Source of the DNA: Alligator mississippiensis
Lineage: Eukaryota; Chordata; Crocodylia; Alligatoridae
Length of the DNA: 64,000 nucleotides
Reading direction: 5' to 3'
Assembly: GCF_030867095.1 (NCBI RefSeq)
Contig: NC_081824.1
Span: 253,085,956 to 253,149,955, forward strand
This document shows, in pieces, positions 33,677 to 45,749 of this stretch. Numbering within the stretch: the stretch's first letter is position 1; each line of letters opens with the position of its first letter. A program made the position numbers and the translations under genes. The notes beneath the pieces were generated by a model. It did not search any database, had not been told where the DNA came from, and was given only the letters and a program-made list of their open reading frames with translations.

Positions 33677-34148
33677 CAGTGATTCTCCAACTAGGGTGCC
33701 AGGGCAGCCAGGGGTGCCACAAGATCCTTTGAAGGGTGCTGCAGGAAATGTGAGGAGAGTACATGGGGCTCTCTGCCCTACAGGGACCTTTAAATATTCA
33801 CGAGTGGAGAAGAAGGATGTGGGGTCCAGAGTCTGAAGCCACTGAAATACTGATGTCCCTGGTGAGGTTTTGCCATGTCTGTGGAATAAGGAAGCCTGGA
33901 GCAGCTGCTGTTTGGAGGAGCAAGAGGAGATGGCAAGACAGAAGAAACTACAGAGAGGGGTCTCTGGCAGTTGGCAGGCTGAGCGGACTGAGGGGAGAAG
34001 CCACTGCCCAGCCCCTCTGCAAGGAGGCAAACAATGTAACAAATTAATTAGCTTTTAAAATGGGGTGCTGCTCAGTTCACAAAAGTTAGGGAGGGGTGCC
34101 TTGAGTCTAATGGGGGTGCATCAAATCTAAAAGCATTGAGAACCACTG
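33677..34148 (+). mobile_element. Non-autonomous hAT-like element
   Basis: It starts CAGTGATTCTCCAACTAGGG and ends GCATTGAGAACCACTG. Flanks GGGTAGAC and GCATAGAC agree at 6 of 8 positions. The length is 472 bp with no transposase. It lies 13 bp before another hAT-like element. Confidence 0.75.
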
Positions 34149-34161
34149 GCATAGACTAACT

Positions 34162-34520
34162 CAGTGGTTCTCTACCTTTTGGGTCTCATTTGTGCTGTTC
34201 TCTGAACTCCAGTCCCCCTGGCCTTGAGAGGGCATAGCATTCCTTGAGGCACCCCTCACTGGACTTGAGGCACCCCTTCATACCTTTTGTGAACTGAGTG
34301 GCACCTGCTTTCAAAAACTAGCATATATTAGTGCTTACTTCCTTGCAGAGGGGCTGGGTAGAGGAGGTTTGGGATAACCCAAGGCAGGGACAAGCCTGAG
34401 CCTGGCTTATTTGTTTAACCTATCTGCTTATGCCCCTTTTATTTCATCACACCTCCAGACAGCCTTCAAAGGATCTAGGGACATCTCCAGTTGCCCCAGC
34501 ACCTTGGTGGAGAAGCACTG
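34162..34520 (+). mobile_element. Non-autonomous hAT-like element
   Basis: It starts CAGTGGTTCTCTACC and ends GGTGGAGAAGCACTG. Flanks GACTAACT and GACTAAAT agree at 7 of 8 positions. The length is 359 bp. The right half resembles the inverted left half of 33677-34148. Confidence 0.78.
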
Positions 34521-35761
34521 GACTAAATAAATCAGAGATGCAGAAGCCTTCATAAGTAGTTTACTTTATCAGATGCTATGTCTGATTTAGTTAGTCTATT
34601 AGGTGCAAATCTACCTTACATTCTGCCTGACTTCAGAATAACAGAGCAGAGGTGAATTTACACTTGGTGAATGTCATAGAAACCAAATGAATGGCAAGAT
34701 TTAATTTGGCCATGTTGCTGCTGTGGGCTGGTAGAAGGGAATAAAAAGGCAGGCAATAAAATATAAAAATTGCAAACCGAACACAAAATGTCATTTCAAA
34801 ACAAAAAAAATTACCAAAAAATCCTAAAATGTTGAAACAGGACAACTCAGACCTTACCAAAACTCCCCTCCCTCACCCAGTTTACATTCAAAATTAAAAT
34901 CTGGTAAAACTGACCCAGTAGCAAAGCACTGCAAGCTGTGCATGTTCTGCCAGCTCTGCATGTACTGTCCCAATAAATTTTCTCTGACTGGCTTCAGTCA
35001 TCACCTGCCTACTCTTTGGGGTAAACACACTGCCTATGCAACTCTAAAATTATGTCAGACTTTTCACAGTCAAATGCAATCTGCAAAGCTCTATCTAACC
35101 TGCTCTGTAGCCTCATGTATATTGCTCTACTTTTTTTGGTTTTTTTTAAGGAACACTTTTCATATCCCAGGTCAAATTAGTCAGATCAGGTCCAAATCTG
35201 TTTGAATCATTCAAGAACTATATGCAGCTCTACTACTGGCAAGTATCCTCCACCCCAGCCTGGGGCTTCAGATACTTCCAAATCCTTTGGCAGGCATCCT
35301 ACATGAAAGCCCAAGCCCAGAAGCTTGGGGTTCAGATGCCCCGAGTTTCATTTGTCCTCAGCCATACAGCCGCAGGAGCAAGCTAGGGAGGAGTCTCCTA
35401 TTTTCATAAAGTTGGTGTGTAGCCAAGATCCTCCCCCTGGAAGCTGGCCAGTGGGAAGCTAACTATGAGGCTTTCATAGGGAATCCTGTCTGCAAACAGG
35501 CAAGGGTGCACCCTCCACTATATAGTACCATTTTAATTGCATTACCTAGGTCAGGGTATTTCCCCTGCCAGGTAAGCATATTAGTCTGTCTACACTGCAG
35601 TCACTGTTAGATATTGCTAACTATGTAGTTAAGGCAGCACAAAACTCAGCACAGGCTGCAAAGCCAACAAAAGAAATTAAGCAAACACTTTTAACACTTA
35701 ACCCAGCCCAAGTTCCTTTCTTGGTTAGTAATCCCTGAGCTGGCTGGTTTAAAACTAGCTT

Positions 35762-36096
35762 AGGCATGAGCAACTGGTGCCTTCCAAGACAGGGAAGTGG
35801 GGTGCACCATGGTGATGAGCGGTGAGCAAGGCCCGCTTGCAGACACCAGCGTAGGTGTTGGTGGCAATAAACGGAAACCACCTGCAGACACCGGCGGTGG
35901 TGGTGAGCGGGAACCGCCCATGGACACTGGCGGCGGGGCACGCAGTGAGTGGTAAGCAGGAACTGCCCGCAGACGGCGGCAGTGGTGAAGGCGGGTGGCA
36001 AGTGGCGACCACCTGCAGAAGCTGGCAGTGGCTTCAGCAGCAGCCAGCCTCGGGGGGGGGGCACATGCCCCCCCGCATCCTCCCTACGCATTGCCT
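35762..36096. mobile_element. Probable DNA element carrying a ~40-bp minisatellite
   Basis: Ends AGGCATGAGCAACTGGTG and, from the right, AGGCAATGCGTAGGGAGG suggest an inverted repeat. Between them about five imperfect units carry the theme GGTGAGCGGGAACC-GCCTGCAGACACCGGCGGTG. A similar GGCGG/GTGAGC theme appears at about 62940-63040. The family is not recognised. Confidence 0.45.
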
Positions 36097-37019
36097 ATGA
36101 ATTTACGTATGTCTATGTAAACATACCGTGTAGATACACCCTATATCTCTGTAAGCATTCTTATATCCCATATTTTTCCCTTTCCTCCCTCCTCTTTTTC
36201 AAAACTTGCAGCTTCAGTAACTCCCTTATTTCACAAATCCACTGCCTTGATCCCATCTTTGACTTGCACAACACCAGAGATGCTGTCACTAAAATCTTGC
36301 TGGATTTTCCTCTACAATGTCTTCAAAATCCAACAGCACCTTTTCGTTCTCAGCACTAAAGTTCCTGATCTGGCCTGGAGCAAAGCACCAGAAGGATTTC
36401 TGGAGATGGTCCCATGACCACTCTAGTTTTCCTTTTTACTACACATGTGCCCTCCCCTCTTCCAATTTTGCCATTGGCTTGATCAAGCAGCTCTAGTTTT
36501 CCGCTCCTATCGACTCCCACATCTGACATCTATTTGCTGCCTTCAGCTTCCCCCTTAAGTTCTCCCTCTTTTCAGAGTTGTCCTGTTTCAACATTTTGGG
36601 AATTAACATCTCACCAATTTTTGTAAAGAGAAGATTAGTGATACCCTGCAAGACTGTCCTTTTCCCACTTCTTCCTTCCCTCTTTGCAAGGAGCATCATG
36701 CCTCAAAAGTTTGCCACTACAGGAATGAATGGCAAGTAGCACAAATATGATTGGAAGCTTTTGAGATGGGTGGGCAGTGATGCTGGGAATCCTAGAACAA
36801 AGAATCATGTCTTTTGGTCAGCCTGATGAAGATCAAGGACATGCATTCTGGCAGGGCGAAGTGGAATGGTGGCAGGAAGTAGGACTGGAAGGCAGGAGAT
36901 CTCAAAGATCTGTTCCTGTGGGGCCTGGGCCAAGTTACTAGGGCCAATACTTTTCAAGTTTGGGAGCCTGTAGTTAGGCACAAACCCACATATTACGGAC
37001 AGCTCTATTGTTCTGGGAG

Positions 37020-37090
37020 GCTGAGTACTTGCAGATCATTCTGACATCAGTGGGATCTCTGAGTACTCAGCACATCTGAAAAATCAAGTC
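37020..37090. repeat. Old amniote dispersed repeat remnant
   Basis: ACATCAGTGGGATCTCTGAG followed by TACTCAGCACATCTGAAAAA resembles a widespread amniote repeat (the GGTGCTCAGCACCTCTGAAAATCAGG theme). It may extend to about 37250. Confidence 0.4.
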
Positions 37091-38466
37091 TTTTACATAA
37101 AGGTCTAACTGCAGGCACTCTGGCTGGTATGTTTTGGACTCAGTTACCTTGCCTCTATCTCTGTTAAAATGGGGGTAACTAACAAGGCACACATCACTGA
37201 GGGCCTTGCGATCTTAATTGTTTGCAAAGCACCATGGATCCTTGCCTGAAAAACTCTGTAGAGATGCAAAACATTAGTTGTTAATTAATGTTACTTATAA
37301 TGTAATACATTATTTTATTAGCTAGTAGTATTTATTATTAAACCCTTAAGAAAAATACTACCGATAGTGAGCCAGCAGTTTATAAATACTGCTAATAAAA
37401 ATAGACATTTCACATTCAATTCTGTCCCTCTGGAGTTAGCTTAAAAAATCCAACACCAGAGCTATGGAATATTGCTATTCCCATGACAACTTTTTTTTTT
37501 CTTTTTTTTTTTAAATATTGATCATCCTCAATCAATGAGAGGGAAAACGAAACTAGACTCTAATGGAAATAAACTACCTGTTTACCTGATGGTCTCATGT
37601 ACTATCATTATGAAGCTCTGGGCTTAGCTCCCTACCCAGTGCAGGCTCTGACTTCAGCAGCACTGAGTTACCAAAGAAAAGATTTCTGTGGTTTCCCTGG
37701 ATCAGTCAGACAATGAGGCTGATGTTGGCTCAATTCTGTCTTTGCCCTGTCTCCACTATGGTTTCAAAGAAAGGCCTGGGTGTCTGCTGCCCCAGTCCCC
37801 GAGGCTCCCAGTAATATGAGAAACTCCTCCAACTACAAAAGCAACAATCATAAAACCACCAGGCGCCTTACCTGTACAGGAAAAGGTGCCAGGCTACACA
37901 ATAGTGCACTTCCCTGAGCAGCGAGTTTCGCTGTCTCACCGAGGGCAGGCAGAAACAAGAGTCTGAAGAGGCACGTGTGGTGGCAACGGCAGACAGCCCA
38001 TGCTTCAAGAGAGTTCTGTTATTATCTCTACAGGGATACAGACTCTTTCATCCTCAGGGATCCTGCACGGTACTTAAAGAACTATATATAGAGACACATG
38101 CAGCAGCCGTTAAACACAACAGTTATGTGTTGACTTGGGGATAGATTCTATAAGTGAAGGAAAGCACTGAACCCAGTTGAAACTTCAGGGAGAGCTGGAG
38201 AAATGGGGAGATTAGCATTTGCTCAGGCTGGTGATGCTAACAGCCAGCAGTAACTTTAATGATCATTACAAGTAGGTTGCAGGCTTTACTTTACCTCTGT
38301 TTTCACCACTGCACCAACCCCAACAGAGCAGAAGGAACTCTGTCTACTGAGCCACATGCACTTTTTTTTAATATACTCCATGCATGTTTTGACCTTATGT
38401 GGTTCTGCAGGTCTTGGAGGAGCTAAGAGGGTAGCATTACTAGGCAACCTATTGTTCTCTCTAATT

Positions 38467-38668
38467 AGTCCAAGTGGTAGAGTGGCTCCATGGCTGGGGC
38501 ATGGGGCTGGGACTCAGGAGGTCTAAGGGCTGGTGATAATGCAGCCATGGATGTGCTGTATGAGATCAGGCAACTCTCTCCATCAGTTTCTCCTCTCATC
38601 TATGTAGGCTGTAAGGTCTTTAGAGCAGGGACTGGGTTCATGCAATACTTAATGCCAGACTTTAGATG
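38467..38668 (+). mobile_element. tRNA-derived SINE relic (MIR/CORE-like)
   Basis: A tRNA-like head (TAGAGTGGCTCCATGGCTGG ... GGGACTCAGGAGGTC) is followed by CAGTTTCTCCTCTCATCTATG and TGTAAGGTCTTTAGAGCAGG, in the order seen in MIR-like SINEs. It is degraded. Confidence 0.5.
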
Positions 38669-38678
38669 GATGCTACTG

Positions 38679-38938
38679 GCCACATCTACATGAGATGCTG
38701 ACTGCACAGTAGCTCATTACTACTGCGCAGTAGCATTGTGTGGCATGAAGTGTGATGCAATGCTGCTTCTGCACAGTAGTAATGAGTTACTGTGCAGTCA
38801 CTGTCACCAAAAAGCTGTTCAAAGACACTACTGTGCAGTAACTCCAGTTACCATGTAATCATTTAGTACTTGTGTATGCAAGTACTAAATGACTGCACAG
38901 TAACAACTGTGTACTTGGCATCTTGTGTAGATGCAGCC
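38679..38938. mobile_element. Miniature inverted-repeat element
   Basis: The left end GCCACATCTACATGAGATGC mirrors the right end GCATCTTGTGTAGATGCAGC. Inside, the motif ACTGCACAGTA(G/A)CTCATTA recurs on both strands, giving nested palindromes. The flanks share ACTG. It has no coding capacity. The superfamily is uncertain. Confidence 0.7.
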
Positions 38939-38939
38939 A

Positions 38940-41900
38940 CTGTTGCATAGTGAACAGCTACCAGATTAAGTCATGATTTTATTGAAGTAAGCCAGTTTAT
39001 TACACTAAGTTCATCAGGCAAATCAGAAATCAAAAAATCAAATGGAGGTACAGGGGAAATGGGCTTCATATGTCACCTGCCCTATCTCCAGAGTCTGCAG
39101 GTGAGAGTCTGGGTTTGTATGCATCAATATAAAATGAGTACTTGTAACTGTATTACAGAGCTCTCATGTTTAAGCTGAGCGGGCTTGCTCTACAGCACTG
39201 TGGACCCCACTGTTGGCAAAGGACACATCCCCTCTTCAACTTCTTGTTTATGTCTGGACCAGGTAAGTCCAATTGGTTCCCAGACTTGCCTTGATATTTC
39301 TCCAAACTATAAACTGGGTAATGATGACTTTCATGCAGAGTGCCAGCCCACACATTTTTACCTACTCAAACCTTCCTCAGGCTGTAGCTGATCACTGTAG
39401 CTAGTGATTTCCAACTCTTGATTATGGGAAGTGTCACACTGCATTTAGCAATGCCAAATTTCTTCCTATAAATTATTATTCCCAACTCCTCTTTCTTATT
39501 TATTATACAGACTCCTCATGTTGGTATATAGACAACTGACTGAGAGTTTTCTTTTTATTTTGTTTCAGTGTGTTCATGGTGCCTTGAGTTTATGTCTGTC
39601 AGGCTTTTGCCACTTAACCCTTTCCCCTTGAACTTACAGCTTAACACCCTCCTATTTCTAGATAGTTTCCAATGAAGAGGATTTGGCACTATATATATCA
39701 GAGATGCAGGCTATCCTACTGGTACCACTACCACATTAAGAATGTGGCTTCATGATCCACAAAACCCAGACTTTCCATTCTACACCAGTCACGTAGCCAA
39801 TGTCACAACTTCCAGTATGTTCTGTTTTCTTCTTCCTCTCACTTTTGGGAGCAAAGGGCCTTACCAAGAAGATTACGTAGACATTCCTCTTAAGATGTTT
39901 CCCAAGGTTCCTCAAGTCATCAGTAATCTCTGTAGCTCTACCTAGGAGATAACACAGGATCCTGTTGCCTTTGTGCCCCTCCCTGAATTCTCTCTCCATT
40001 TTTCTTAACAGCAGTTGCCAGTGATGACTGCCTGCCCCCTTACAACAGTTAGAGAAACACTTGAGCATCCTCACAATAAGAAGCAAGCAGCTACCCTGAG
40101 GTGAGCTTTGGTCCAGTCCTCTGAATGAATATTTAGAGACAGCTTCTGTATCTCCTTTGCTGAGTGTCTCATCATGATGCAATAGTTCCAGCTTGACTGA
40201 ACATCTCCTGATCCTCTTTCCTCTTCAGGTTATAAATTTCCACTCCTCTTTAGTTTCAATTCCCATTACTTTTCTTTCTGCTAGCCCTTCTCTGTGTTGC
40301 ATCTGTGGCAACAATTACTGAATCCAGTTGCCAAAAAAGTCAGAATTTACTTGGTGGCTGCACACAGTTGATATTAGTGCTTGGAGGCTACAACATTGTT
40401 CCTTCAGGATTGACAATAATTGGCATTTCATGTGCAAGTAAAGTCTTCTGTCTTCAGGGAAGAAGTAAAGCATCCTCCACAGGTCACAATGGGTATTTTG
40501 TCAATCCACTGTGTTCTCTAAACAGTGCGGCACTGTACCTAAATAGAAATAAACCACACACCCTCTGAAAGCTCTTGTTTGTTGTTTCCCATTTTCTTGC
40601 TCCCAAATTCCCTCCATCCCTGCTGTGCACTCCAAATATACTATCCCCAATGTTGTGCTCCTTTTTTCTCCCCCTCTTTTCTCCCAGGTAATGGAGAGGA
40701 CTGTTAGAGTTGGGTAAAATCCTGCCTGCCTACTCCACCTAGAACTACCGTCACACAAGAGTACCTGCAGCTGCTTTATATAACTAGTCCACTTGAATCA
40801 GCACTGCTAACCTGGCTACCAGGGACAGGTTATATGCCCAGAGTGCATAAGGCCTGGTTGAACACTCACGGGGCCATCCAGCACAGCAAGCACTCAGCTT
40901 TCCTAAAAATATCCCCAAATGCAGATACACACAAACCAGTAGAATCACCTTCCTCCAAGCACGGGATCCACAGTTATTACTCTGAAAACCTTCCTGTTTG
41001 CTGATTCCTGGCCCCCGCAGATGCAGAAACATTGGCATATAGCTAAGCCTTGCATGCTGTATACAGGTGAGTAGACAGGTGTTTGGACTCTGCCATGCTC
41101 ACATGGTCCCTTCCTATTACAGCCATTGCATAAAGAGCAAAAGACACAGCACAGCCATCCCATGAGCCGAGCTGAGGGGGCAGCAGGGAAGTAGAGACCA
41201 GGGTAACTCCCAGAGGAGGGTTCTTCAGGGTGCTGTAGTTAGAGTGGGGGGGGGGGGTCCATGGTGGCTCCAAGCTTTACTGAGTAGCACCTATTAGAGC
41301 CACATGTGCACCTTGTGCCTCTTCATGTTCCTGTATCAGGGCATGGAGGGCAGGAAAGCTGTGACCTCCTTCAGTGCTGTCACAGCCTGATGTCTGTGAC
41401 CACAGGACTCTGAGAAGGTGAACAGTGGGAAAGGACAGGGACTTCCAAGATGGAAACTTGTAAAAGAGATGGTGAAGCTGATCTGAACAGTGGGGAGAGA
41501 TGGACAGCAGTGGCATGGGCACCCTCAGCACAGCTTCACTGCCTCCTTCCCAGGTTTGGCATCTGGTACCCCTGGGAGCAGCAGGGGAGCAGTGTAGACA
41601 TACTACAGTACATCCCCCTGTGCCTTGCAGAACTGAGCTGAGAATATCTATTATTTTTGTAACAATTCTGTTTTTTCTTTGCCCAGGGCTCCAGCCATTA
41701 GTGCAACCAGCCTTAAAAGGGTTTCCCCACAATCACACATCTGCTGGAATATCTGATTTTTTTTCCATTTCTGCTGTTCTGGCCATCGACCAAATGGCAT
41801 CTTTTGCCTTTGTCGGGGTTGCTACTCCTGGGGCACTTTTGTAGAGAGCCAACACATGCATTCCTGAGGTTCATAGTATAGTCCATGAGCTCTTGAGGGA

Positions 41901-42140
41901 AGGGAACATTTTAGTTGTCCTCTGGCCAGTGAGCTTCATTCCCTGAAAAGGCAGAATATTAGCTGTGGTCTGCATATTGCATGGTATGTGCAAAGTCTGG
42001 AACCACTGCTGTGAACTCAGGTTCTACCCCGACAAAGGCATGGGAGTCAGCATGAAATATCTCACCTGACTATCCAGGAGGCAGCCAACTGACATTATTC
42101 TCACATATTTTTTAAGGAACACCCATTAAATGCAAATGCA
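38940..42140. other. Intergenic stretch with an unassigned old-repeat-like segment
   Basis: At 39390-40350 the composition looks like an old repeat, and the minus strand keeps a 148-codon open frame (39736-40182) with no protein I recognise. The rest shows nothing I can name except an 11-base G run near 41247-41257. I do not call a gene. Confidence 0.5.
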
Positions 42141-42149
42141 AAGATCAGG

Positions 42150-42480
42150 GGATAATAGGAAAGTAGGGCTGGGATCAACCTCCTGATGTCATCTAGTCCA
42201 GCCCCCTGCTCAAACAGGATCATCCCTGACTAAACCATCCCGAATCAAGTATCTGCCTAATCTGCTCTAGCATATTCCAGGTATGGAGATTCTACAATTT
42301 ATCTAAGTAATCTGTTCTTGAATGATCAGTCACCCCCATAGTCAGCAAGTTCCTCCTAATCTCCAACCAAAATTTCTTCTGCTTGAGTCCATTGCTCCTA
42401 CTCCGGTCCCCTACAGCCACAGAGAAAATCCTATCTTCATCCTCTCTATAATTGCCCTTCAGGTACTTGAAGATTTATCA
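42150..42480 (-). mobile_element. CR1 LINE 3' part, antisense
   Basis: GGAAAGTAGGGCTGGGATCA, GATGTCATCTAGTCCAGCCC and CAAGTTCCTCCTAATCTCCA match the reverse of CR1 3' sequence. About 330 bp and moderately diverged. Confidence 0.8.
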
Positions 42481-42535
42481 GATTCCCTGCACAAGTGAGT
42501 TTGCTGCATTCTCTCTTGTCATATAATACATGAGA

Positions 42536-43017
42536 TACTGCATTTACTCATATGCCACATATACAGGCCTTGTTTTCGGAAGAGGCAAGGGTTTCTTAAG
42601 GTGATATCTTTTATCGGACCAACTACGTAGTTAGTATAAATTTAGACAAGCTTTCAAATGCAAGATATTCTTCATCAGGTCTCTAATCCATTTTGGAAGG
42701 CAGAATGCAGAAAAAAAGATTTTTTTTCCAGAGCCATGGCTTAGAACTGGCCTTTTCATAGAGACACTGGGTTGCAAAATGGTAGCCAGTTTCTCTCAGA
42801 CAGCAAATTGACTGCAGCTGTGAAAGGGTTAACACTGGGCTCTTCCCCTTCTGCTTGCTGTCCCACAGAGAAGGTGGCAGCCAATTTGCAACAAAGTGTC
42901 TCTATGCTTCTATTCTAATGAAGGAAATCCACTCTGCTGCTTAAAAGATACCCTCCCAGTTTGGAAGGCTAACTTTAGGGGGGAAAGATGCACTGTGGCA
43001 TGTGAGTAAATATGGTA
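42536..43017. mobile_element. Terminal-inverted-repeat DNA element with a nested insertion
   Basis: The left end TACTGCATTTACTCATATGC is mirrored at the right (from the right, TACCATATTTACTCACATGC). A different dispersed family (about 42580-42720) sits inside, so that insertion came later. The ends resemble those of the 47266 element (CTGTATTTGCTC). Confidence 0.6.
42580..42720 (-). mobile_element. Dispersed repeat with hammerhead-like core (Penelope-like?), copy B
   Basis: On the minus strand CTGATGA (42678-42672) is followed after a short, weakly pairing segment by GAAA (42655-42652) and AGCTTG. Then come ACTACGTAGTTGGTCCGATA and AAAGATATCACC. The order CTGATGA / hairpin / GAAA is the conserved core of a hammerhead ribozyme. 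Copy A is at 28080-28235. Confidence 0.5.
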
Positions 43018-44129
43018 ATGGCACTGAGAGAGGGCTATGCAGTCCCAGCCTTTATGCCTGTGTAGGCACAGGGTACATGTACGGCCCTGACAAACATATA
43101 GTTCATGGGGCTTAGGTATATGTGTACCTTCCTTAGAACCAACTGGTTATTACCTGATTATTCTTTCCCCTTCCCATTTTCTTTATGACAGCATGGGAAA
43201 GGAAGAGCTGCACAGTTCTTGACTCATTTGGATTAAAGGCATTTTTTGTTTCCTTCCTGATTGTGTTTTACTGTAGAAGTTCAGATTGTATATGTCCTGC
43301 CTCTTTAAAGTATTTATGGGCCACTGGTGACCTTAAAATTTAGGCAAACAATGCTTTGGAAAGCTCCCATCCATATTTCCTACAAAGACTTTGGAAACAT
43401 TGTGGGGGAGAGAGTTCCTGAGGAATCCAGCTGGGTTTTACGCAAGCCCTTAATGCATGCTGGTACAGGACACCAGATGACTGGTCATGTTAGATGCATC
43501 CAATAAACCCAACTGCTCTTTACTTTAATACCAAGCCTCAGCATATTACTCTCATTAAAGGCTTAATATGACCTGGAATGCGAGAGAAGAATCCAGGCTC
43601 ATTCGTGCCACTCTTAAACTACATACCTTTTGAGGTGGATTCGTTATTGTCAGTAACCCAAGAGCCCACAAGGATTATAAGTCATCTTGCCTTCTCAGGG
43701 TTTGACTGGGTAACAAGAACCTCCAGAGAAGCAGAGTTTCAGCTGTGCCTGGCTGCTAAATCAAAGATGATAAATAGTAATTTCTTTCAACCATAAAAAT
43801 CCATGACTGTTCATGAAGTCATATAATGATCTCACTGGGCTTACTTACCTGCCTTTCCATCCCCCACTACACTGCGAGGGCATGTTTTCCTTTCTATGAA
43901 AGGCAGAGGAAAAAAGCCACTCTCTCAGCACATATATCATTTTAGCATCTCAAAACTGCATAGAAAGTTGAGCACCATAGTTATACTAGCGTGAAGAGGA
44001 GTTGATAATTGTGCTTGTTTTCAGCTGCTTCAAGAGGGACTTATGCAAGTGACTTTTTCTGGAGCTGTTTTTGTAATGTTGGGTATTTCGTTTTCGTTAT
44101 GGGGGAAAGACCTGTCCCATCTTGGTCTA

Positions 44130-44330
44130 AGCACTAAAAGCGGTGAGACTCATATGTGCAGTAAGGCCTCTCAAGGTAATGGTAAGGACCTTGGCTGTAG
44201 GTTTGGAAGTGACAGGCAGCCAATATAGAGTGCACCATAGCATTGGTGTGATGTATTTGCAACTCTCCATTTTGTTTAGCTGCTTGGTAGCAGACAATTG
44301 GACAAGCAGCTTGACATGGCCTCTTTTATT
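44130..44330 (+). mobile_element. LINE-2-like relic
   Basis: The plus strand reads AAGGACCTTGGCTGTAGG, then CAGGCAGCCAATATAGAGTG and TGGTGTGATGTATTTGCA, a theme shared with L2-type LINE 3' sequence. The reverse frame keeps LYWLPVTSK, as in the L2 reverse-transcriptase end (LHWLPV). It is degraded. Confidence 0.5.
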
Positions 44331-45073
44331 TGTCATAATGCAAATTTAGGGCTAAATGTTTTGGCCCCATGGACCAGGTGAAAGGCACAGAGCCCAGTCT
44401 GTGGGCTGGACAGGGCCTTGTGCCAACCCCACCCACCAGCCCTGCATGCTGGGATATGTCTCTGCAGCAGTTGCAAAGAAAAAGGAGCATTTCTGGCTAC
44501 TGGTGCTAGAGGTAAGAACATGAAGGAGGATGACCTGTAGACAAAAGCATGAAAAGAAGGGCGAATGATTCAACATCAATGCTAGAAATAAGCAAGTCTC
44601 CATGACTGGGGACTCCTTGGTAAGAAGGATCAACTAACTTGCTACCAGAGCACATCTGGAAAACAGAGACATGTCTTGATCCTATAATTACGAGGAGCAA
44701 AATATGTGATGGGAACCTGCTGCGGACAAGGACCCTGCTGGGAGTGGCAGAGTCCACTGAACATCTTTCATGTTGAGAATAATGATACTGCAAGATTCCT
44801 GCTGGGATCAATCAGATGGCTAGATTGGACTGGTGAAGATGCTCAGAAGTGGAAGTTCAGGTGACCTTCAGCAGATCACTTCCCACCCCTCGAGGAGGGT
44901 GAAGGCATGATAACGAAGATCAATAGATAGCCCAAGGACTTGTGCTTTGAGGAAGGCTTTGGGATGTTTGACCACTAGGATACTTTCATAAGTTTTCTGG
45001 GGAAGATGCGCGCCACCTAAGTGCTTGGGGTAATTGGTTTCTGGGGTTGACTGAAGCTGACATGACCAACAAG

Positions 45074-45749
45074 TAGGCTTGGCAGGATTCAGTTTTTATC
45101 GACAAACACCGATTTCACCTCACACTCACCCATGGAAAAATATTTCCATTGGTAATAATTGAAATTTATAAAAAGGGGACAGTGGAGAAAGGGAAATGGA
45201 AAGGCAAAGGGGTTAGAAGAAAACAATTGAGTCTAATGACTCAATTAAGCAATTAGCTGCTTGTTTACAGTTGGGGGTGAGGTGGGGGGCAGGGAAGCAG
45301 GCTGGAGGGAGAAAAGAGGCTACTTAAAACCCCTACCCAGAAGCTAGAGAGGAGAGGGGAGAGAGTGAGGGTTAAGAGTATCTGAGGCTCCAGTTTGGCA
45401 GTAGGGTCCTGCCAGGCCCTAAGCCATAGGAAGGTGGGAAGTGGGGCGGTGAGCAGCGGGCTGAGGGTGGCTGCCACCTCCCCCAGTGTTTCCAGAGCTC
45501 TGAGAGTGCCACTGCCTTCCTCTTCTGGTCCCTGCCCCACCTGGCTCTTGCCTTTTGAATGAACAAAGTGATTTAAAACAGGTAAGATTTATTGATTTAT
45601 GGATATTTACTTTTTATATTTTGACATGTGTGCAACCTTGAAAATTTATATCCATTAAAGTCAAAATAAATGCTTAAAAGTTAAACATCAACTTTAGCCA
45701 TTGAAATTACAAAAAAATTAAAAAATGAAGTGGAATTCTGCCAAGCCTA
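45074..45749. mobile_element. Terminal-inverted-repeat DNA element, 676 bp
   Basis: The left end TAGGCTTGGCAGGATTC and the right end GAATTCTGCCAAGCCTA form a 17-bp inverted repeat with one mismatch. The interior is AT-rich at the sides with a GC-rich core. Flanks CCAACAAG and CTGATAAG agree at 5 of 8. It has no transposase. Possibly hAT. Confidence 0.7.

Larger units (their letters stand above)
34521..38450. other. Intergenic stretch, no gene seen
   Basis: Apart from the minisatellite-bearing element at 35762-36096 and an old repeat near 37020-37090, nothing was recognised. The part around 37260-37560 is AT-rich with poly-T runs. Short open frames here lack any recognisable protein. Confidence 0.6.

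Noticed and set aside
36820-36860. CTGATGA followed by GCGAAG, a possible hammerhead core
   Set aside because: The spacing is longer, no pairing stem II is visible and the GAAA is not matched.
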